A DNA stretch of 64,000 bases from assembly GCA_949294735.1 (NCBI GenBank), contig CASFII010000007.1, positions 62,001-126,000 on the forward strand, read 5' to 3'. The translations under genes were made by a program, and so were the position numbers. Origin of the DNA: an uncultured Coriobacteriaceae bacterium. GTDB lineage: Bacteria; Actinomycetota; Coriobacteriia; Coriobacteriales; Eggerthellaceae. The notes under the pieces were generated by a model. It was not told the origin of the DNA, ran no database searches, and worked only from the letters and a program-made list of their open reading frames with translations. Shown here piece after piece: positions 35,792 to 45,546 of this stretch; position 1 is the stretch's first letter, and every line of letters starts with the position of its first letter.

Positions 35792-37363
35792 CTAGTTTGT
35801 GGCCTTCTTACCTCGTGTGTCTTCGCCAATAGTTTTCTTAAGCACCAGACAAGTGATGATGGTAAGCGCCACACCTATGGCTAAGCAAATAGGAGCGTTG
35901 CGCACAAAGCCCGCAATCACGAAACATACGAAAGAAAGCGAGCCAACCGTAATAACGTAGGGCATCTGAGTGGCTACGTGTTCAAGGTGATTGCAGTTAG
36001 CGCCAGCCGATGCCATGATGGTTGTGTCTGAGATAGGGGAACAGTGGTCGCCCGCAACAGCGCCTGCCAAGCAAGCGGAAATACCGATGATTTGTAAGTC
36101 AGGGGCGCTCGCAAAAATAGGAATGACAATCGGAATCAAAATACCAAAGGTGCCCCAGCTGGTACCTGTTGCAAAGCCTAAGCCCCAGGCCACCAAGAAG
36201 ATAATGGCAGGAAGCATAGAGTAGAGTTCTGCAGCCGAGCCTTCCATAAGCCCTGACACAAATTCGCCAGCTCCAAGAGCACTCGTCATGCCTTTAAGCG
36301 TGAGTGCAAACATCAAAATGAGCATGGCAGGAATCATGGCGTTAAAGCCATGTACCATACAATCCATAGCTTGCCTGAAGTCAACCACGCGGCGCACCAG
36401 CATATAGACATAGGCAAACACTAGCGCAATGATGGCACCCCAGGGAAGCGCGGTAAAGGCATCAGTGTTACCAAAGGCAAGAACGACGTTCATATATCCT
36501 TCAGCGCTTTCGTCCCAAAAACCGCCAACGTAGAGCATGCCAACAATACAAAAGACAATGAGCACGCCAATGGGAATAATCATGTCGAGCAGATGAGCAC
36601 GAGAGTTTTCTACAGCGGTGTCGTTACCAAGGGATCCAAGCTTTCCTTCGCGGATAGCTGCAAGTTCGGATTTTGCCATAGGGCCGTAGTCAAAACCCAT
36701 AACCGTAATCACAATTACAAAGACTAAGGTCAAAAGCGAATAGAAGTTAAAAGGAATTGCGTTAATAAACAGCTGAATGCCGTCAACTCCCACGTCAGCC
36801 GCCACGCCCGATACGGCTGCCGCCCAGGAAGACACTGGCGCAATCATGCACACGGGAGCGGCGGTGGCATCAATCAAGTAGGAGAGCTTTGCGCGAGAGA
36901 GGCGCTCAGCGTCTGTGACAGGGCGCATAACAGAGCCCACGGTCAAACAGTTAAAGTAGTCATCTACAAAGATAAGCACACCCAGTACAAAGGTAGCAAG
37001 CTGAGAACCTAAACGACTTTTCACATGCGTTGCTGCCCAGCGGCCAAATGCGGCAGAAGCGCCCGTTGCATTTACGAGTGCTACAAACACGCCCAGCATG
37101 ACCAAAAAGATAAAGATGCCCGCATTTTCTGCTAAGGCAGGTACAAGACCAGTGGTCAAGGCGTCTTCTTCGGTACCTCCTGTAGGAATGTATGAACCAC
37201 TAATGAGGGTGTCGACGGTGTCAATGGGGTTAAACCCAGCTAGCAGCAAGGCTCCTACCACAATACCAATAAATAGTGCACTGTAGGTTTCTTTGGTAAT
37301 AAGCGCCAGCCCAATAGCAACTAGCGGCGGCACCAATGCCCAGAATGTATTAACGAATTCCAC
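35792..37363 (-). CDS. NhaC-family carrier, probable lysine transporter
   Basis: This 523-residue protein has 11-13 hydrophobic segments and belongs to the NhaC family of the ion transporter superfamily. The VFVDDYFNCLTVGSVMRPV segment and the later GDHCSPISDTTIMASAGANC are the family hallmarks. By sequence alone it would be called a sodium/proton antiporter. The lysine riboswitch directly upstream makes lysine uptake the better guess; an NhaC-type lysine transporter (LysW) was predicted before on such grounds. The start is a GTG, with AGGAGG eight bases upstream. Confidence 0.87.
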   Translation of the reverse strand: MEFVNTFWALVPPLVAIGLALITKETYSALFIGIVVGALLLAGFNPIDTVDTLISGSYIPTGGTEEDALTTGLVPALAENAGIFIFLVMLGVFVALVNATGASAAFGRWAATHVKSRLGSQLATFVLGVLIFVDDYFNCLTVGSVMRPVTDAERLSRAKLSYLIDATAAPVCMIAPVSSWAAAVSGVAADVGVDGIQLFINAIPFNFYSLLTLVFVIVITVMGFDYGPMAKSELAAIREGKLGSLGNDTAVENSRAHLLDMIIPIGVLIVFCIVGMLYVGGFWDESAEGYMNVVLAFGNTDAFTALPWGAIIALVFAYVYMLVRRVVDFRQAMDCMVHGFNAMIPAMLILMFALTLKGMTSALGAGEFVSGLMEGSAAELYSMLPAIIFLVAWGLGFATGTSWGTFGILIPIVIPIFASAPDLQIIGISACLAGAVAGDHCSPISDTTIMASAGANCNHLEHVATQMPYVITVGSLSFVCFVIAGFVRNAPICLAIGVALTIITCLVLKKTIGEDTRGKKATN

Positions 37364-37389
37364 GTGCGTTCCTCCTCCTTAAATACAAA

Positions 37390-37405
37390 ACCATGCTTCC
37401 ATGGT
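37390..37405 (-). terminator. Short hairpin of the riboswitch expression platform
   Basis: On the minus strand, ACCATG-GAAG-CATGGT is followed by TTTGTATTTAAGG, between the riboswitch and the AGGAGG of the NhaC gene. It could end transcription when lysine is bound, although the stem is short; alternatively it may mask the ribosome binding site. Confidence 0.5.
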
Positions 37406-37410
37406 CAAAA

Positions 37411-37599
37411 GAGAGGAACCGCAACGTCCTCAGATTATAACCATGACAGCTCTCCGCTGAGCGACAGTGCTCAGGATATTCTCCTGAACCCCAGGTCACA
37501 CGCTGGCGGGAACCCTCATGTGCCTTCGGCGATATCCCCTTTCAGTTCGGCGTTTCCCGACGCCTGAGCGAACCTACTTTTGAATATCGCGCCTCTGTC
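37411..37599 (-). promoter_or_regulatory. Lysine riboswitch
   Basis: Reading the minus strand, the conserved core segments occur in the proper order. AGAGGCGCGATATTCAAAAG with GTA opens the structure, GAAAGGGGATATCGCCGAAG follows in the middle, and ACTGTCGCTC with GGAGAGCTGTCA comes near the 3' end. The closing helix pairs AGAGG with CCTCT. These match the lysine riboswitch class (L box) closely. It lies about 48 bases before the NhaC-family gene, which should be repressed when lysine is abundant. Confidence 0.93.
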
Positions 37600-37612
37600 A
37601 TTCAATTTTCAA

Positions 37613-37687
37613 TGGAGCGGGTGACGGGACTCGAACCCGCGAATAATGGCTTGGGAAGCCATTGCCTTACCACTTGGCGACACCCGC
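37613..37687 (-). tRNA. tRNA-Gly (anticodon CCC)
   Basis: The minus strand folds into a complete cloverleaf: a 7-bp acceptor stem (GCGGGTG/CACCCGC), a short D arm, an anticodon stem ATGGC/GCCAT with the loop TTCCCAA giving anticodon CCC, and a T arm with GTTCGAGTC. Discriminator T and an encoded CCA end follow at 37613-37616. It sits just upstream of the lysine riboswitch on the same strand. Confidence 0.95.
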
Positions 37688-37800
37688 AATATCGTTTCGC
37701 CTGAACATCGCGCCTGTGAACGCACGTGCTCAAAACGAACGAACGCTAGTATAGCGCATCTGGAAGAATTCTTATGGAGAACGTTTTCGCTACTGACATT

Positions 37801-38592
37801 TTACCCTAGTGTCACGTCCAGAATCATCATGAGTACAAAACCTAGAGCTAAGGCGACGGCGCCTACGTTGGTGTGCTTGCCCGCTTGGGTTTCAGGGATG
37901 AGCTCTTCTACCACCACATACATCATGGCACCTGCCGCAAAGGCTAGAACGTATGGTAAGAAGGGTGTCATGATGCCAATGCACGCTATCATCAACGCAG
38001 CACCCAGTGGTTCCACAGCCCCTGATGCAACGCCATACAAAAAAGCCTTTCTACGTGAGAGACCGCTTGAAACTAAGGGCATAGAAACAATAGCACCCTC
38101 GGGAATATTTTGGACAGCAATGCCTATTGCTAGACTCAATACGCCTGCAAATGCGATGGAGGTTTCACCCGACAAAAATCCTGCGAGGACAACGCCTACT
38201 GCCATGCCTTCGGGTAGATTGTGTAATGCCACCGCAAATATCAACATGGTAGGTTTTTTCATGCGTGAGGGCATGCCTTCGGGCTTTGAGTCGTCTAGGT
38301 GTTGATGAGGGAGGAAATGGTCAATAGCTAACAGCATTCCAATACCCAACAGAAACCCAATTGAGGCAGGCACCCAGCCGAGGACTCCCTGAGCTTCTGC
38401 ATTTTCGATAGCAGGAATTAATAAGCTCCATACTGAGGCAGCAATCATGACGCCAGCGACAAATCCCAATAGCGCTTTCTGCAGCAATTCACCCATGACT
38501 TGTTTTAGAAAGAACGCGAATGAGGAACCAAAGACTGTTCCCAAAAAGGGAACCATAAGGGCCACGATTATGCCAAGGTTTAATTCGCTCAT
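37801..38592 (-). CDS. ZIP family metal transporter
   Basis: This 263-residue membrane protein is a ZIP family carrier, importing zinc or other divalent metals. About eight helices are seen. The metal-site motifs HNLPEGMAVGV and QNIPEGAIVSMPL are intact, and the loop between helices contains the histidine-bearing FLPHQHLDDS. AAGGGAGAC precedes the ATG at 38592. It is closest to the GufA/ZupT branch. No zinc regulator gene is next to it; the 113 bases to the tRNA hold nothing else. Confidence 0.92.
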   Translation of the reverse strand: MSELNLGIIVALMVPFLGTVFGSSFAFFLKQVMGELLQKALLGFVAGVMIAASVWSLLIPAIENAEAQGVLGWVPASIGFLLGIGMLLAIDHFLPHQHLDDSKPEGMPSRMKKPTMLIFAVALHNLPEGMAVGVVLAGFLSGETSIAFAGVLSLAIGIAVQNIPEGAIVSMPLVSSGLSRRKAFLYGVASGAVEPLGAALMIACIGIMTPFLPYVLAFAAGAMMYVVVEELIPETQAGKHTNVGAVALALGFVLMMILDVTLG

Positions 38593-38699
38593 GATGTCTC
38601 CCTTTTCTGTAGCGTAGTTATTAAAAAGAATAAGGGAATTCTTGAAAGTATTAAAGCGGAATCCAAAGTGGAGTCAGGTATCTTGGAGCAATTGAATGA

Positions 38700-39671
38700 T
38701 TATTGCGCGCGATAGCGGTCTTTCCATGCAGTAGGAGAACAACCTATTTCACGACGAAATGCTTCATCAAAAGATGATGTACGTGCATAACCGACTGCAC
38801 GTGCTATATCGGAAACGCTTGTTCTTCCTCCGTCCATCAATCGACATGCTGCGTTCATGCGTTGTTTACGGAGACGTTCAGCAACACCCATTCCGCATAC
38901 GTGACGAAATGCTTCGCTGAGCTTAGAACGACTGACATACAGTTCGCTTGCAATGGATCCTACCGTAAGAGGTTCGGCGAAACGCGTCAAAATGATTTCT
39001 TCTACCCGTTCCACAAGCTCACAATCTTCTTTTCTCCCTCTGGTTTCGATAGCAGAACTAGATTGCGCCAGAAGCGTCGCGAGTGCCTCCAATGCTTTTG
39101 CATGGAAAAAGGGCGTTGCACCAGGAAGTATAGCGCGCTGAGGTGAAAATGAGCGCAGAATAGATTTCATTTCAACGGGCGGCTCTGAGGGATTAAAAGA
39201 TTTCAAAATATTGCCTACTGTGCCGAAATCGTTCGGGAAATCCTTTGCCACCTTATCGAAATAATCTGGGGTGTACGTAATGCTGGTTGATTCATAGAGC
39301 ACTCCTGCTTCCATGAGGCAACATGTAGTTCCTCCTACTTGAGAAAAGGCCGCAAGATTTTCCATTTCCGCAGACGTACGGTCATTTGCTCCTGGCAGCG
39401 AAAGAAAGGTTGCGCGTGACCCAGAAAAGATACATGAAAAATCCGTCGGACGCTCTTCTAAAGAAAGAGGATGCTTAAGGCGTAGCGAATGCTTGCTCAC
39501 AAGGCAATCTTCTCCAAGAGGGGCGGTCCACAGAAAACCCTCTCCTAATGATTCTGGTAGTTTTCCGTACAGACCGCATTGAATGGGCTCCATAGCAAAG
39601 GAAAGCTGTTCTACCTGTGGCTCAACGAATGTTCGTAAATGCTGCGGCAGACCCGATTGCAACGCATTCAC
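38700..39671 (-). CDS. AraC family transcriptional regulator
   Basis: This 323-residue protein has an N-terminal sensing part of unknown ligand (1-210) and a C-terminal AraC DNA-binding domain (about 225-320) with two helix-turn-helix motifs: VGSIASELYVSRSKLSEAFR and VSDIARAVGYARTSSFDEAFRREIGCSP. It is divergent from a two-gene ABC exporter and probably activates it, as YbtA-like and PchR-like regulators do for siderophore-linked pairs. The ligand is unknown. Confidence 0.92.
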   Translation of the reverse strand: MNALQSGLPQHLRTFVEPQVEQLSFAMEPIQCGLYGKLPESLGEGFLWTAPLGEDCLVSKHSLRLKHPLSLEERPTDFSCIFSGSRATFLSLPGANDRTSAEMENLAAFSQVGGTTCCLMEAGVLYESTSITYTPDYFDKVAKDFPNDFGTVGNILKSFNPSEPPVEMKSILRSFSPQRAILPGATPFFHAKALEALATLLAQSSSAIETRGRKEDCELVERVEEIILTRFAEPLTVGSIASELYVSRSKLSEAFRHVCGMGVAERLRKQRMNAACRLMDGGRTSVSDIARAVGYARTSSFDEAFRREIGCSPTAWKDRYRAQ

Positions 39672-39793
39672 GCCTGTCTCCTCCCTGATGTAAGTTTCGA
39701 GATCGTATCTATTTGTTTCGAGAATGTCCTTGGTTACGTCGCTAAGAAGTGACTTCTTGTGCGCAATGATAAGTTAACCATGTATAACTTTCA

Positions 39794-39821
39794 AGCGCAC
39801 AGACTATTTTACGTGTGCGCT
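39794..39821. promoter_or_regulatory. Inverted repeat in the AraC/ABC control region
   Basis: AGCGCACA (39794-39801) and TGTGCGCT (39814-39821) are perfect inverted arms with a 12-base AT-rich gap, 24 bases before the first ABC gene. It may be the operator of the divergent AraC regulator, or a leader hairpin close to the ribosome binding site. Confidence 0.5.
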
Positions 39822-39844
39822 GAGATAGCAGATTGGAGGTAAAT

Positions 39845-41653
39845 ATGGGGCAGAAAGGAGAAGAGCTCCCGCGCAAACGTGGTGCCGTTTCACGTTTGCT
39901 CGAATTTGCTGGGTCGCGCAAAGCGCTCACTTATCTAGGTTGTGTACTCTCCGCAATATCAATGATTGTGGGATTTGGTCCGTACGTGTGTATTTGGCTG
40001 GTAGCGCGTGACCTTATTGCGGTTGCACCTAACTGGAGTGCTGCCGCAGACATTGCTACGTATGGTTGGTGGGCACTGGGTTTTTCCGTAGTGTCTATAT
40101 TGCTGTACTTTGCAGGGCTTATGTGCACACACTTAGCTGCATTTCGTTGCGCGTCTAATATGCGAAAACAAACAACCGAACAACTAATGTATGCATCGCT
40201 TGGCTATTTTGACACGCACGCATCAGGTGCACTGAGACGCGTGGTGGACGGATGTGCTGCCGAAACAGAGGGTTTGCTTGCACACAAGCTACCCGATACG
40301 GCTGGTTCGGTTGCGATGATTGCTGGCATGTTGGTGCTGTTTTTTGTGTTTGACTGGCGGCTTGGATTAGCTTGTTTGGTTCCCGTTGTTCTTTCACTTG
40401 CCTGTATGTTTTACATGATGGGCGGGCGTGGTATGGATTTCATGACGAAATATATGGAATCCCTTGTAAAAATGAACAAAACAGGAACGGAATACGTTCG
40501 CGGTATACCTGTTGTGAAGGTGTTTCAACAAACTGTTTATTCTTTTAAGGCTTTCCACGATGCCATAGAAGAATTTACGCGACTTGCACAGGACTATGCG
40601 GTGAAGTGGTGCCAGACGCCGCAGTCTCTTTCGCTTACTATCATTAATGGTGTAGCCATTTTTCTTGTACCCGTAGCAATATTGTTAGCACCCGGGGAAG
40701 GAGATTTCGGAATCTTTCTTGCAAACTTTGCTTTCTATACTGTTTTTACCGCGGTTATCCCTACAGCAATGACACGCGTGATGTTTATGTCTGAAGCGTT
40801 TCAGTCGGCGGCCGATGCTGTTTCACGCGTTGAAGAAGTTCTGGCAGCCCCTGTAATAGAAGTACCCGCACATCCTCAGGCGCCTAAGGATAATTCGATT
40901 ACGTTTGAGGATGTGAGTTTTACCTACAAAGGAGCCAAGGAACCAGCTCTTTCGCACGTAAGCTTTTCGGTGCCTGCAGGATCAACAGTCGCGCTTGTTG
41001 GCCCTTCTGGTGGCGGCAAAACAACTGCGGCAAGTCTTGTGCCACGATTCTGGGACACAAGCGAAGGTCGCGTACTGTTCGGAGGTGTTGACGTACGCGA
41101 AATGGATCCACACGACCTTATGAATCGAGTGGCGTTCGTATTTCAAACAAACCGTCTATTTAAACAAAGCATTTTCGAAAACATACGGGCCGCGTTGCCT
41201 AACGCTACGCGCGAAGAGGTGAATCAGGCGTTACATGCAGCGCAATGCGATGACATTATTGAAAAGTTACCTGAAGGAATCGATACGGTTTATGGTGCTG
41301 AAGGTACGCATCTTTCAGGTGGGGAAGTGCAGCGGCTTATGCTCGCTCGTGCCATTTTGAAACGCGCCGATGTGGTGGTGCTTGATGAAGCCACGGCATT
41401 TGCTGACCCCGAAAACGAAACAAAGATTCAACGTGCATTTTCCGAACTCGCGCAGGGGCGCACGGTGCTTATGGTTGCGCATCGTCTTTCGACGGTTCGA
41501 AACGCTGACAAAATAGTAGTGTTAGATAAGGGACAAGCTGTTGAACAAGGCACCCATGATGAACTTTTAGCTGCAGGAGGCTTGTATGCCCGCATGTGGG
41601 CTGACTACGAACAAGCAGTTAGCTGGAAGATTACGTCAGAGGAGGTGGCCTAA
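39845..41653 (+). CDS. ABC exporter, fused membrane and ATPase subunit 1
   Basis: This 602-residue half-transporter has six membrane helices (about 25-310) and a C-terminal ATPase domain. Walker A is GPSGGGKTTAAS, the signature LSGGEVQRLMLARAI, and Walker B VVVLDEATAF with the switch histidine in VAHRLST. The next gene encodes its likely partner, so the two form a heterodimer resembling the YbtP/YbtQ or IrtA/IrtB type. The substrate is unknown; siderophore, heme or peptide are possible. GGAGG is five bases before the ATG at 39845. Confidence 0.93.
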   Translation: MGQKGEELPRKRGAVSRLLEFAGSRKALTYLGCVLSAISMIVGFGPYVCIWLVARDLIAVAPNWSAAADIATYGWWALGFSVVSILLYFAGLMCTHLAAFRCASNMRKQTTEQLMYASLGYFDTHASGALRRVVDGCAAETEGLLAHKLPDTAGSVAMIAGMLVLFFVFDWRLGLACLVPVVLSLACMFYMMGGRGMDFMTKYMESLVKMNKTGTEYVRGIPVVKVFQQTVYSFKAFHDAIEEFTRLAQDYAVKWCQTPQSLSLTIINGVAIFLVPVAILLAPGEGDFGIFLANFAFYTVFTAVIPTAMTRVMFMSEAFQSAADAVSRVEEVLAAPVIEVPAHPQAPKDNSITFEDVSFTYKGAKEPALSHVSFSVPAGSTVALVGPSGGGKTTAASLVPRFWDTSEGRVLFGGVDVREMDPHDLMNRVAFVFQTNRLFKQSIFENIRAALPNATREEVNQALHAAQCDDIIEKLPEGIDTVYGAEGTHLSGGEVQRLMLARAILKRADVVVLDEATAFADPENETKIQRAFSELAQGRTVLMVAHRLSTVRNADKIVVLDKGQAVEQGTHDELLAAGGLYARMWADYEQAVSWKITSEEVA

Positions 41654-43390
41654 ATGTCCATCAAAGAAAAGTACGGACTTACTGACCAAGGTGTACGCAA
41701 CGTTAAGTTGGGTGCCCTGTGGACTGCTGTGTCAAATCTGACCGTATTTGCAGGCGTGGGCGCACTCTTCTTGGCGATGGGAGCATTTATAGATCACTTG
41801 ACAGTTAGTTCTTCATTACCTGACATTCTGCCATATGCCATAGGACTTGGCGTGTTTGCTGTCGTATTGTTTATTACCGAATATTTTGCCTACTACTACC
41901 AGTATGGCGTCATTTATAAGGAAAGTGGCAGGCTGCGTATAGCGCTGGCGGAACGCTTGCGCAAGCTCCCGTTGTCATTCTTTGGTAAGCGTGATTTGGC
42001 TGATCTTACTGAAACCATTATGGGTGATGTAAAGACCATAGAGCATGCCTATAGTCACGTACTGCCCGAACTTTATGGTGCCTATATCATGCTGGGAGTG
42101 GCGGCGATAGGGCTGCTTGTGTTCGACTGGCGGCTTGCTATTGCAGCACTATGGAGTGCTCCAGTAGCGCTCGCACTTCTTTTCGGCGCGCGGCGCGTTT
42201 TGCAGCCTATGATGCACACAACACGCATGAAAGGCTTGCTGGTTTCTGAAGATATACAAGAAGCCCTTGAATGCGTGCGCGAGGTGCGTGCGACTAATCA
42301 GGAAGAACGTTACCTTGAACACATCCGACGTGATATTGATGATGCTGAGCGTCAGGCAGCAAAGTCGGAAATAGCGTGTGGCGTCTGTGTGAACGGTGCA
42401 CAAATTGTGCTGCGATTAGGTATCGCCACCACCATCCTTACAGGTTCTATATTGATACTAGAGGGGTCATGCAGCTTTATGACGCTGTTTGGCTTTTTGT
42501 TGGTAGTGTCGCGCATATATGCTCCGTTTGATCAGTGCCTGATGCTGATTGCTGAACTATTTTCCGCAAAGACATCCGCAGCTCGTATGAAGGCTTTCTA
42601 CGATGAACCTTTGGCCGAAGGGACAGATTCGTTTGAACCTTGTAGTCACGATATTATCTTTGAGAATGTGGGCTTTTCTTACAGGAAAGACAGTCCAAAA
42701 GTGTTGGAAGGAGTCTCGTTTATCGCAAAAGAAGGCGAGGTTACGGCGCTTGTTGGGCCGTCAGGGTCTGGTAAGTCTACTTGTGCACGCTTAGCAGCAA
42801 GACTTTGGGATGCCACCGAGGGACGTGTATTAGTTGGCGGTGTAGATGTCTCATCGGTTGACCCTGAGGTCCTATTGCGCGACTTTTCGGTAGTGTTTCA
42901 AGATGTGGTGCTCTTTGACGATACGGTGGCGGGTAATATTCGTCTAGGAAGGCGTGGGGCAACTGATAAAGAGGTGTTGGCGGCTGCAAAAGCGGCAAAC
43001 TGTGATGAATTCGCGCGGCAACTGCCCGAAGGCTATAACACCATGATTGGCGAAAACGGCGCACGTCTTTCTGGCGGAGAGAGGCAACGCATCAGCATTG
43101 CTCGGGCTCTTTTGAAAGGATCGCCAGTTGTGCTTCTTGATGAGGCTACAGCTTCGCTTGATGTGGAAAACGAAACCGAAGTACAAGGAGCACTCAGCCG
43201 TCTGCTTGCTGGTCGTACGGTGATTGTTATTGCCCATCGTATGCGTACTGTTATGGCAGCTGACAAGGTTGTTGTGCTTGATGGCGGTCGTGTAGTTGAA
43301 CAGGGAAGTCCTGGTGAACTTATGGAACGCGACGGTCTGTTCGCTCGCATGGTGCACTTACAGACAGAAAGTGCTCGCTGGACGCTTTAG
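41654..43390 (+). CDS. ABC exporter, fused membrane and ATPase subunit 2
   Basis: This 578-residue protein is the second half of the heterodimeric ABC transporter. Six membrane helices precede the ATPase domain, with Walker A GPSGSGKSTCAR, signature LSGGERQRISIARALL and Walker B VVLLDEATAS, followed by IAHRMRT. Its ATG directly abuts the TAA of subunit 1, and its binding site, GAGGAGG, lies inside that gene, so translation is coupled. Regulation is presumably through the divergent AraC protein. Confidence 0.93.
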   Translation: MSIKEKYGLTDQGVRNVKLGALWTAVSNLTVFAGVGALFLAMGAFIDHLTVSSSLPDILPYAIGLGVFAVVLFITEYFAYYYQYGVIYKESGRLRIALAERLRKLPLSFFGKRDLADLTETIMGDVKTIEHAYSHVLPELYGAYIMLGVAAIGLLVFDWRLAIAALWSAPVALALLFGARRVLQPMMHTTRMKGLLVSEDIQEALECVREVRATNQEERYLEHIRRDIDDAERQAAKSEIACGVCVNGAQIVLRLGIATTILTGSILILEGSCSFMTLFGFLLVVSRIYAPFDQCLMLIAELFSAKTSAARMKAFYDEPLAEGTDSFEPCSHDIIFENVGFSYRKDSPKVLEGVSFIAKEGEVTALVGPSGSGKSTCARLAARLWDATEGRVLVGGVDVSSVDPEVLLRDFSVVFQDVVLFDDTVAGNIRLGRRGATDKEVLAAAKAANCDEFARQLPEGYNTMIGENGARLSGGERQRISIARALLKGSPVVLLDEATASLDVENETEVQGALSRLLAGRTVIVIAHRMRTVMAADKVVVLDGGRVVEQGSPGELMERDGLFARMVHLQTESARWTL

Positions 43391-43429
43391 TTATTCTGCT
43401 TTTTGTGTTTAAAGCTTTAGCACAGTTTT

Positions 43430-43470
43430 GAGGAGGGCGATACTTCGCCCTCCTCTGCTGTTTCTCTTTT
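43430..43470 (+). terminator. Terminator after the ABC exporter genes
   Basis: A perfect 11-bp stem, GAGGAGGGCGA with TCGCCCTCCTC, and a TACT loop are extended by CAG/CTG at the base and followed by TTTCTCTTTTT. The remaining gap to 43683 holds no gene. Confidence 0.9.
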
Positions 43471-43683
43471 TGAGGAACTTCTTTTGCGTTGCAAACTAAA
43501 ACCCTGGAGTAGTCTTTTGAGGCTGGATTTACCACTCGCTAGTAAAGACACAAAAGAACGTGTATTGTGTTAAAAATTGTCAACATCATTTGGCTATTAT
43601 GCGAATTGGTATAATCTTTCACTCGGCGAACTATTGTGTTTGCGTAAGCGTAGACAAATACGCAAGGAAGGTTTTTAGATCGC

Positions 43684-45546
43684 ATGCAGCATGCGGACAA
43701 CAATAATCAGAACAACCAGAGAATAAGCGGCGGTGCACCAGCACAGCAGGGCGCTCACGCGCAACAACCGCAGCAATACCCTCAGCGTCCCTCGCAAGGG
43801 CAGGTACCGCCCGTGCGTCCAAATCAGGCTCAGCGCAAGTTACCACAGGGTCAAGGCCAGGGTGCGCCTACGCCGCAGCGTTTACCGCAGGGTCATGTCC
43901 AGAGCGCACCTGTCCAGCGAGCAAACCATGTGCAACAGAGGAGCAGCGTTCATCAAGGCGCACCTTCACAGCAACCGTATCGCACGAGCCCCGCAGCTTC
44001 GCGCTTAACGGACGGGCTGGAAGAGCGTTATGCTCAAGAAGCCCAACAGCGCGCGGCATTTCGCCATGCACATCAGCCGAAGCGCAAAAAGCCCAACTTT
44101 ATTACGCGCATCGTAAACGCGTGGTTCAACCGCGTGATGGGCGCGGTAGCAGAAGGCTCTTTGGCCGACCAAGAAGAGGAATACGAAGCACACAGCACGT
44201 CGCGCGACTACATCTGGAACTCCATTGGTTCGGGTGCCTGGGGTATGGTGTTCCCCGTGCTCACCATTGTGGCAACCCAGTTGGTGGGTGCCGAACAGGC
44301 TGGTATGTTTTCCATGGCGTTTGTCACGGGCTTGTTGCTTATGTTTGTGGCGAATTACGGTGTGCGCACCTATCAAGTGTCTGACGTAGAGGAAAAGCAT
44401 TCCTTCTCCGAATATCAAATTAACCGCTATCTGACCTGCATAATTATGTTGGTTGTAGGCTTTGTATATTGCCAGATTCGTGGTTATGACGCCGCGATGA
44501 TGACCATCTGCACGGGCGTGTTCATCTACAAGATGATTGACGGTTTGGCAGACGTGTATGAAGGCCGCCTGCAGCAAGTAGACAAACTGTATCTGGCTGG
44601 CGTTTCTCAAGCGGTTCGTTCCGTTGCGGTGTTAGTTGTGTTTAGTGTGGCGCTGTTTATTTCGCGCAACATTGGGTTTGCCAGCATGGCCATGGGCGTC
44701 ACGGCGGTCATTACGTTTGTGGTGCTCACCTTACCGCTAGCGTTGTTGGAAACCCCGAAATCAAAGTCTCGCAGCATGAGTGGCGTGGTGGATTTGTTCC
44801 GCCAGTGTTTCCCGTTATTCGTGGCGCTTTTCATGTACAACCTAATCGATAACATGCCGAAGTTCGTCATGGAAGGCTTGCTGCCCTACGAAAACCAACT
44901 CTACTTCAATGCGCTGTACTTCCCAGCTATGGCGCTTTTGATTGTGGTTCAGTTGGTATACAAACCACAGCTTTTGCGTTTGACCAACATTTGGAACGAT
45001 CCTGAAAAGCGTATGCGCTTCGACCTTATTATTGTGGCCATGCTCGTGCTTATTCTGGGGCTCACGCTGGGTCTTATGGTAGTGATGGGTACCGTGGGTA
45101 TTCCAGTCATGAGCTTCATGTATGGCATTGACTTCGAAGAATTCCGCGGACTTACTTATGTCATGGTTGCTGCTGGTGGTGTAACCGCTGCCATTGACTT
45201 CTTGTACCAGATTATTACGGTACTGCGTCGCCAGCAGGCGGTTATGAAGTTGTATCTAATTACCTTCTTCTTCGCCCTGTTTGTGCCGTTCCTGTTGATT
45301 GGCTTTACGGGCTTAGCGGGCGCGGTACTCAGCTATCTCATTGTTATGTCTATCCTGATGGTGCTGCTTTTGTGGCAGTACGCCAGTATCCGCATGTCTA
45401 TCTTCCGCAACGAAAAACGTGAGCGCGAAGAAGAGGACGGCGCAACGCGTATGCGTCCGAGCGAAGCGCGTGCTGCCCGTGAGCGCCTGGCAAAGCATCG
45501 CGGTGAAGGCATGAGTAAGGCGCGCGCGAAAGATAAGACTGACTAG
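43684..45546 (+). CDS. Flippase-like polytopic membrane protein with a Gln/Pro-rich N-terminus
   Basis: This 620-residue protein begins with about 105 residues of Gln/Pro-rich low complexity, followed by a basic stretch and 12-14 membrane helices. The helical part resembles the polysaccharide flippase (Wzx/MATE-like, MVF/MOP superfamily) fold. The region ISRNIGFASMAMGVTAVITF and the repeated paired helices support this. The C-terminal tail is Arg/Lys/Glu-rich. It may export lipid-linked sugars; no glycosyltransferases are adjacent, so the substrate is open. Confidence 0.75.
   Translation: MQHADNNNQNNQRISGGAPAQQGAHAQQPQQYPQRPSQGQVPPVRPNQAQRKLPQGQGQGAPTPQRLPQGHVQSAPVQRANHVQQRSSVHQGAPSQQPYRTSPAASRLTDGLEERYAQEAQQRAAFRHAHQPKRKKPNFITRIVNAWFNRVMGAVAEGSLADQEEEYEAHSTSRDYIWNSIGSGAWGMVFPVLTIVATQLVGAEQAGMFSMAFVTGLLLMFVANYGVRTYQVSDVEEKHSFSEYQINRYLTCIIMLVVGFVYCQIRGYDAAMMTICTGVFIYKMIDGLADVYEGRLQQVDKLYLAGVSQAVRSVAVLVVFSVALFISRNIGFASMAMGVTAVITFVVLTLPLALLETPKSKSRSMSGVVDLFRQCFPLFVALFMYNLIDNMPKFVMEGLLPYENQLYFNALYFPAMALLIVVQLVYKPQLLRLTNIWNDPEKRMRFDLIIVAMLVLILGLTLGLMVVMGTVGIPVMSFMYGIDFEEFRGLTYVMVAAGGVTAAIDFLYQIITVLRRQQAVMKLYLITFFFALFVPFLLIGFTGLAGAVLSYLIVMSILMVLLLWQYASIRMSIFRNEKREREEEDGATRMRPSEARAARERLAKHRGEGMSKARAKDKTD

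Noticed and set aside
35792-37363. Plain sodium/proton antiporter call for the NhaC-family gene
   Set aside because: The lysine riboswitch upstream makes lysine transport the better functional guess.
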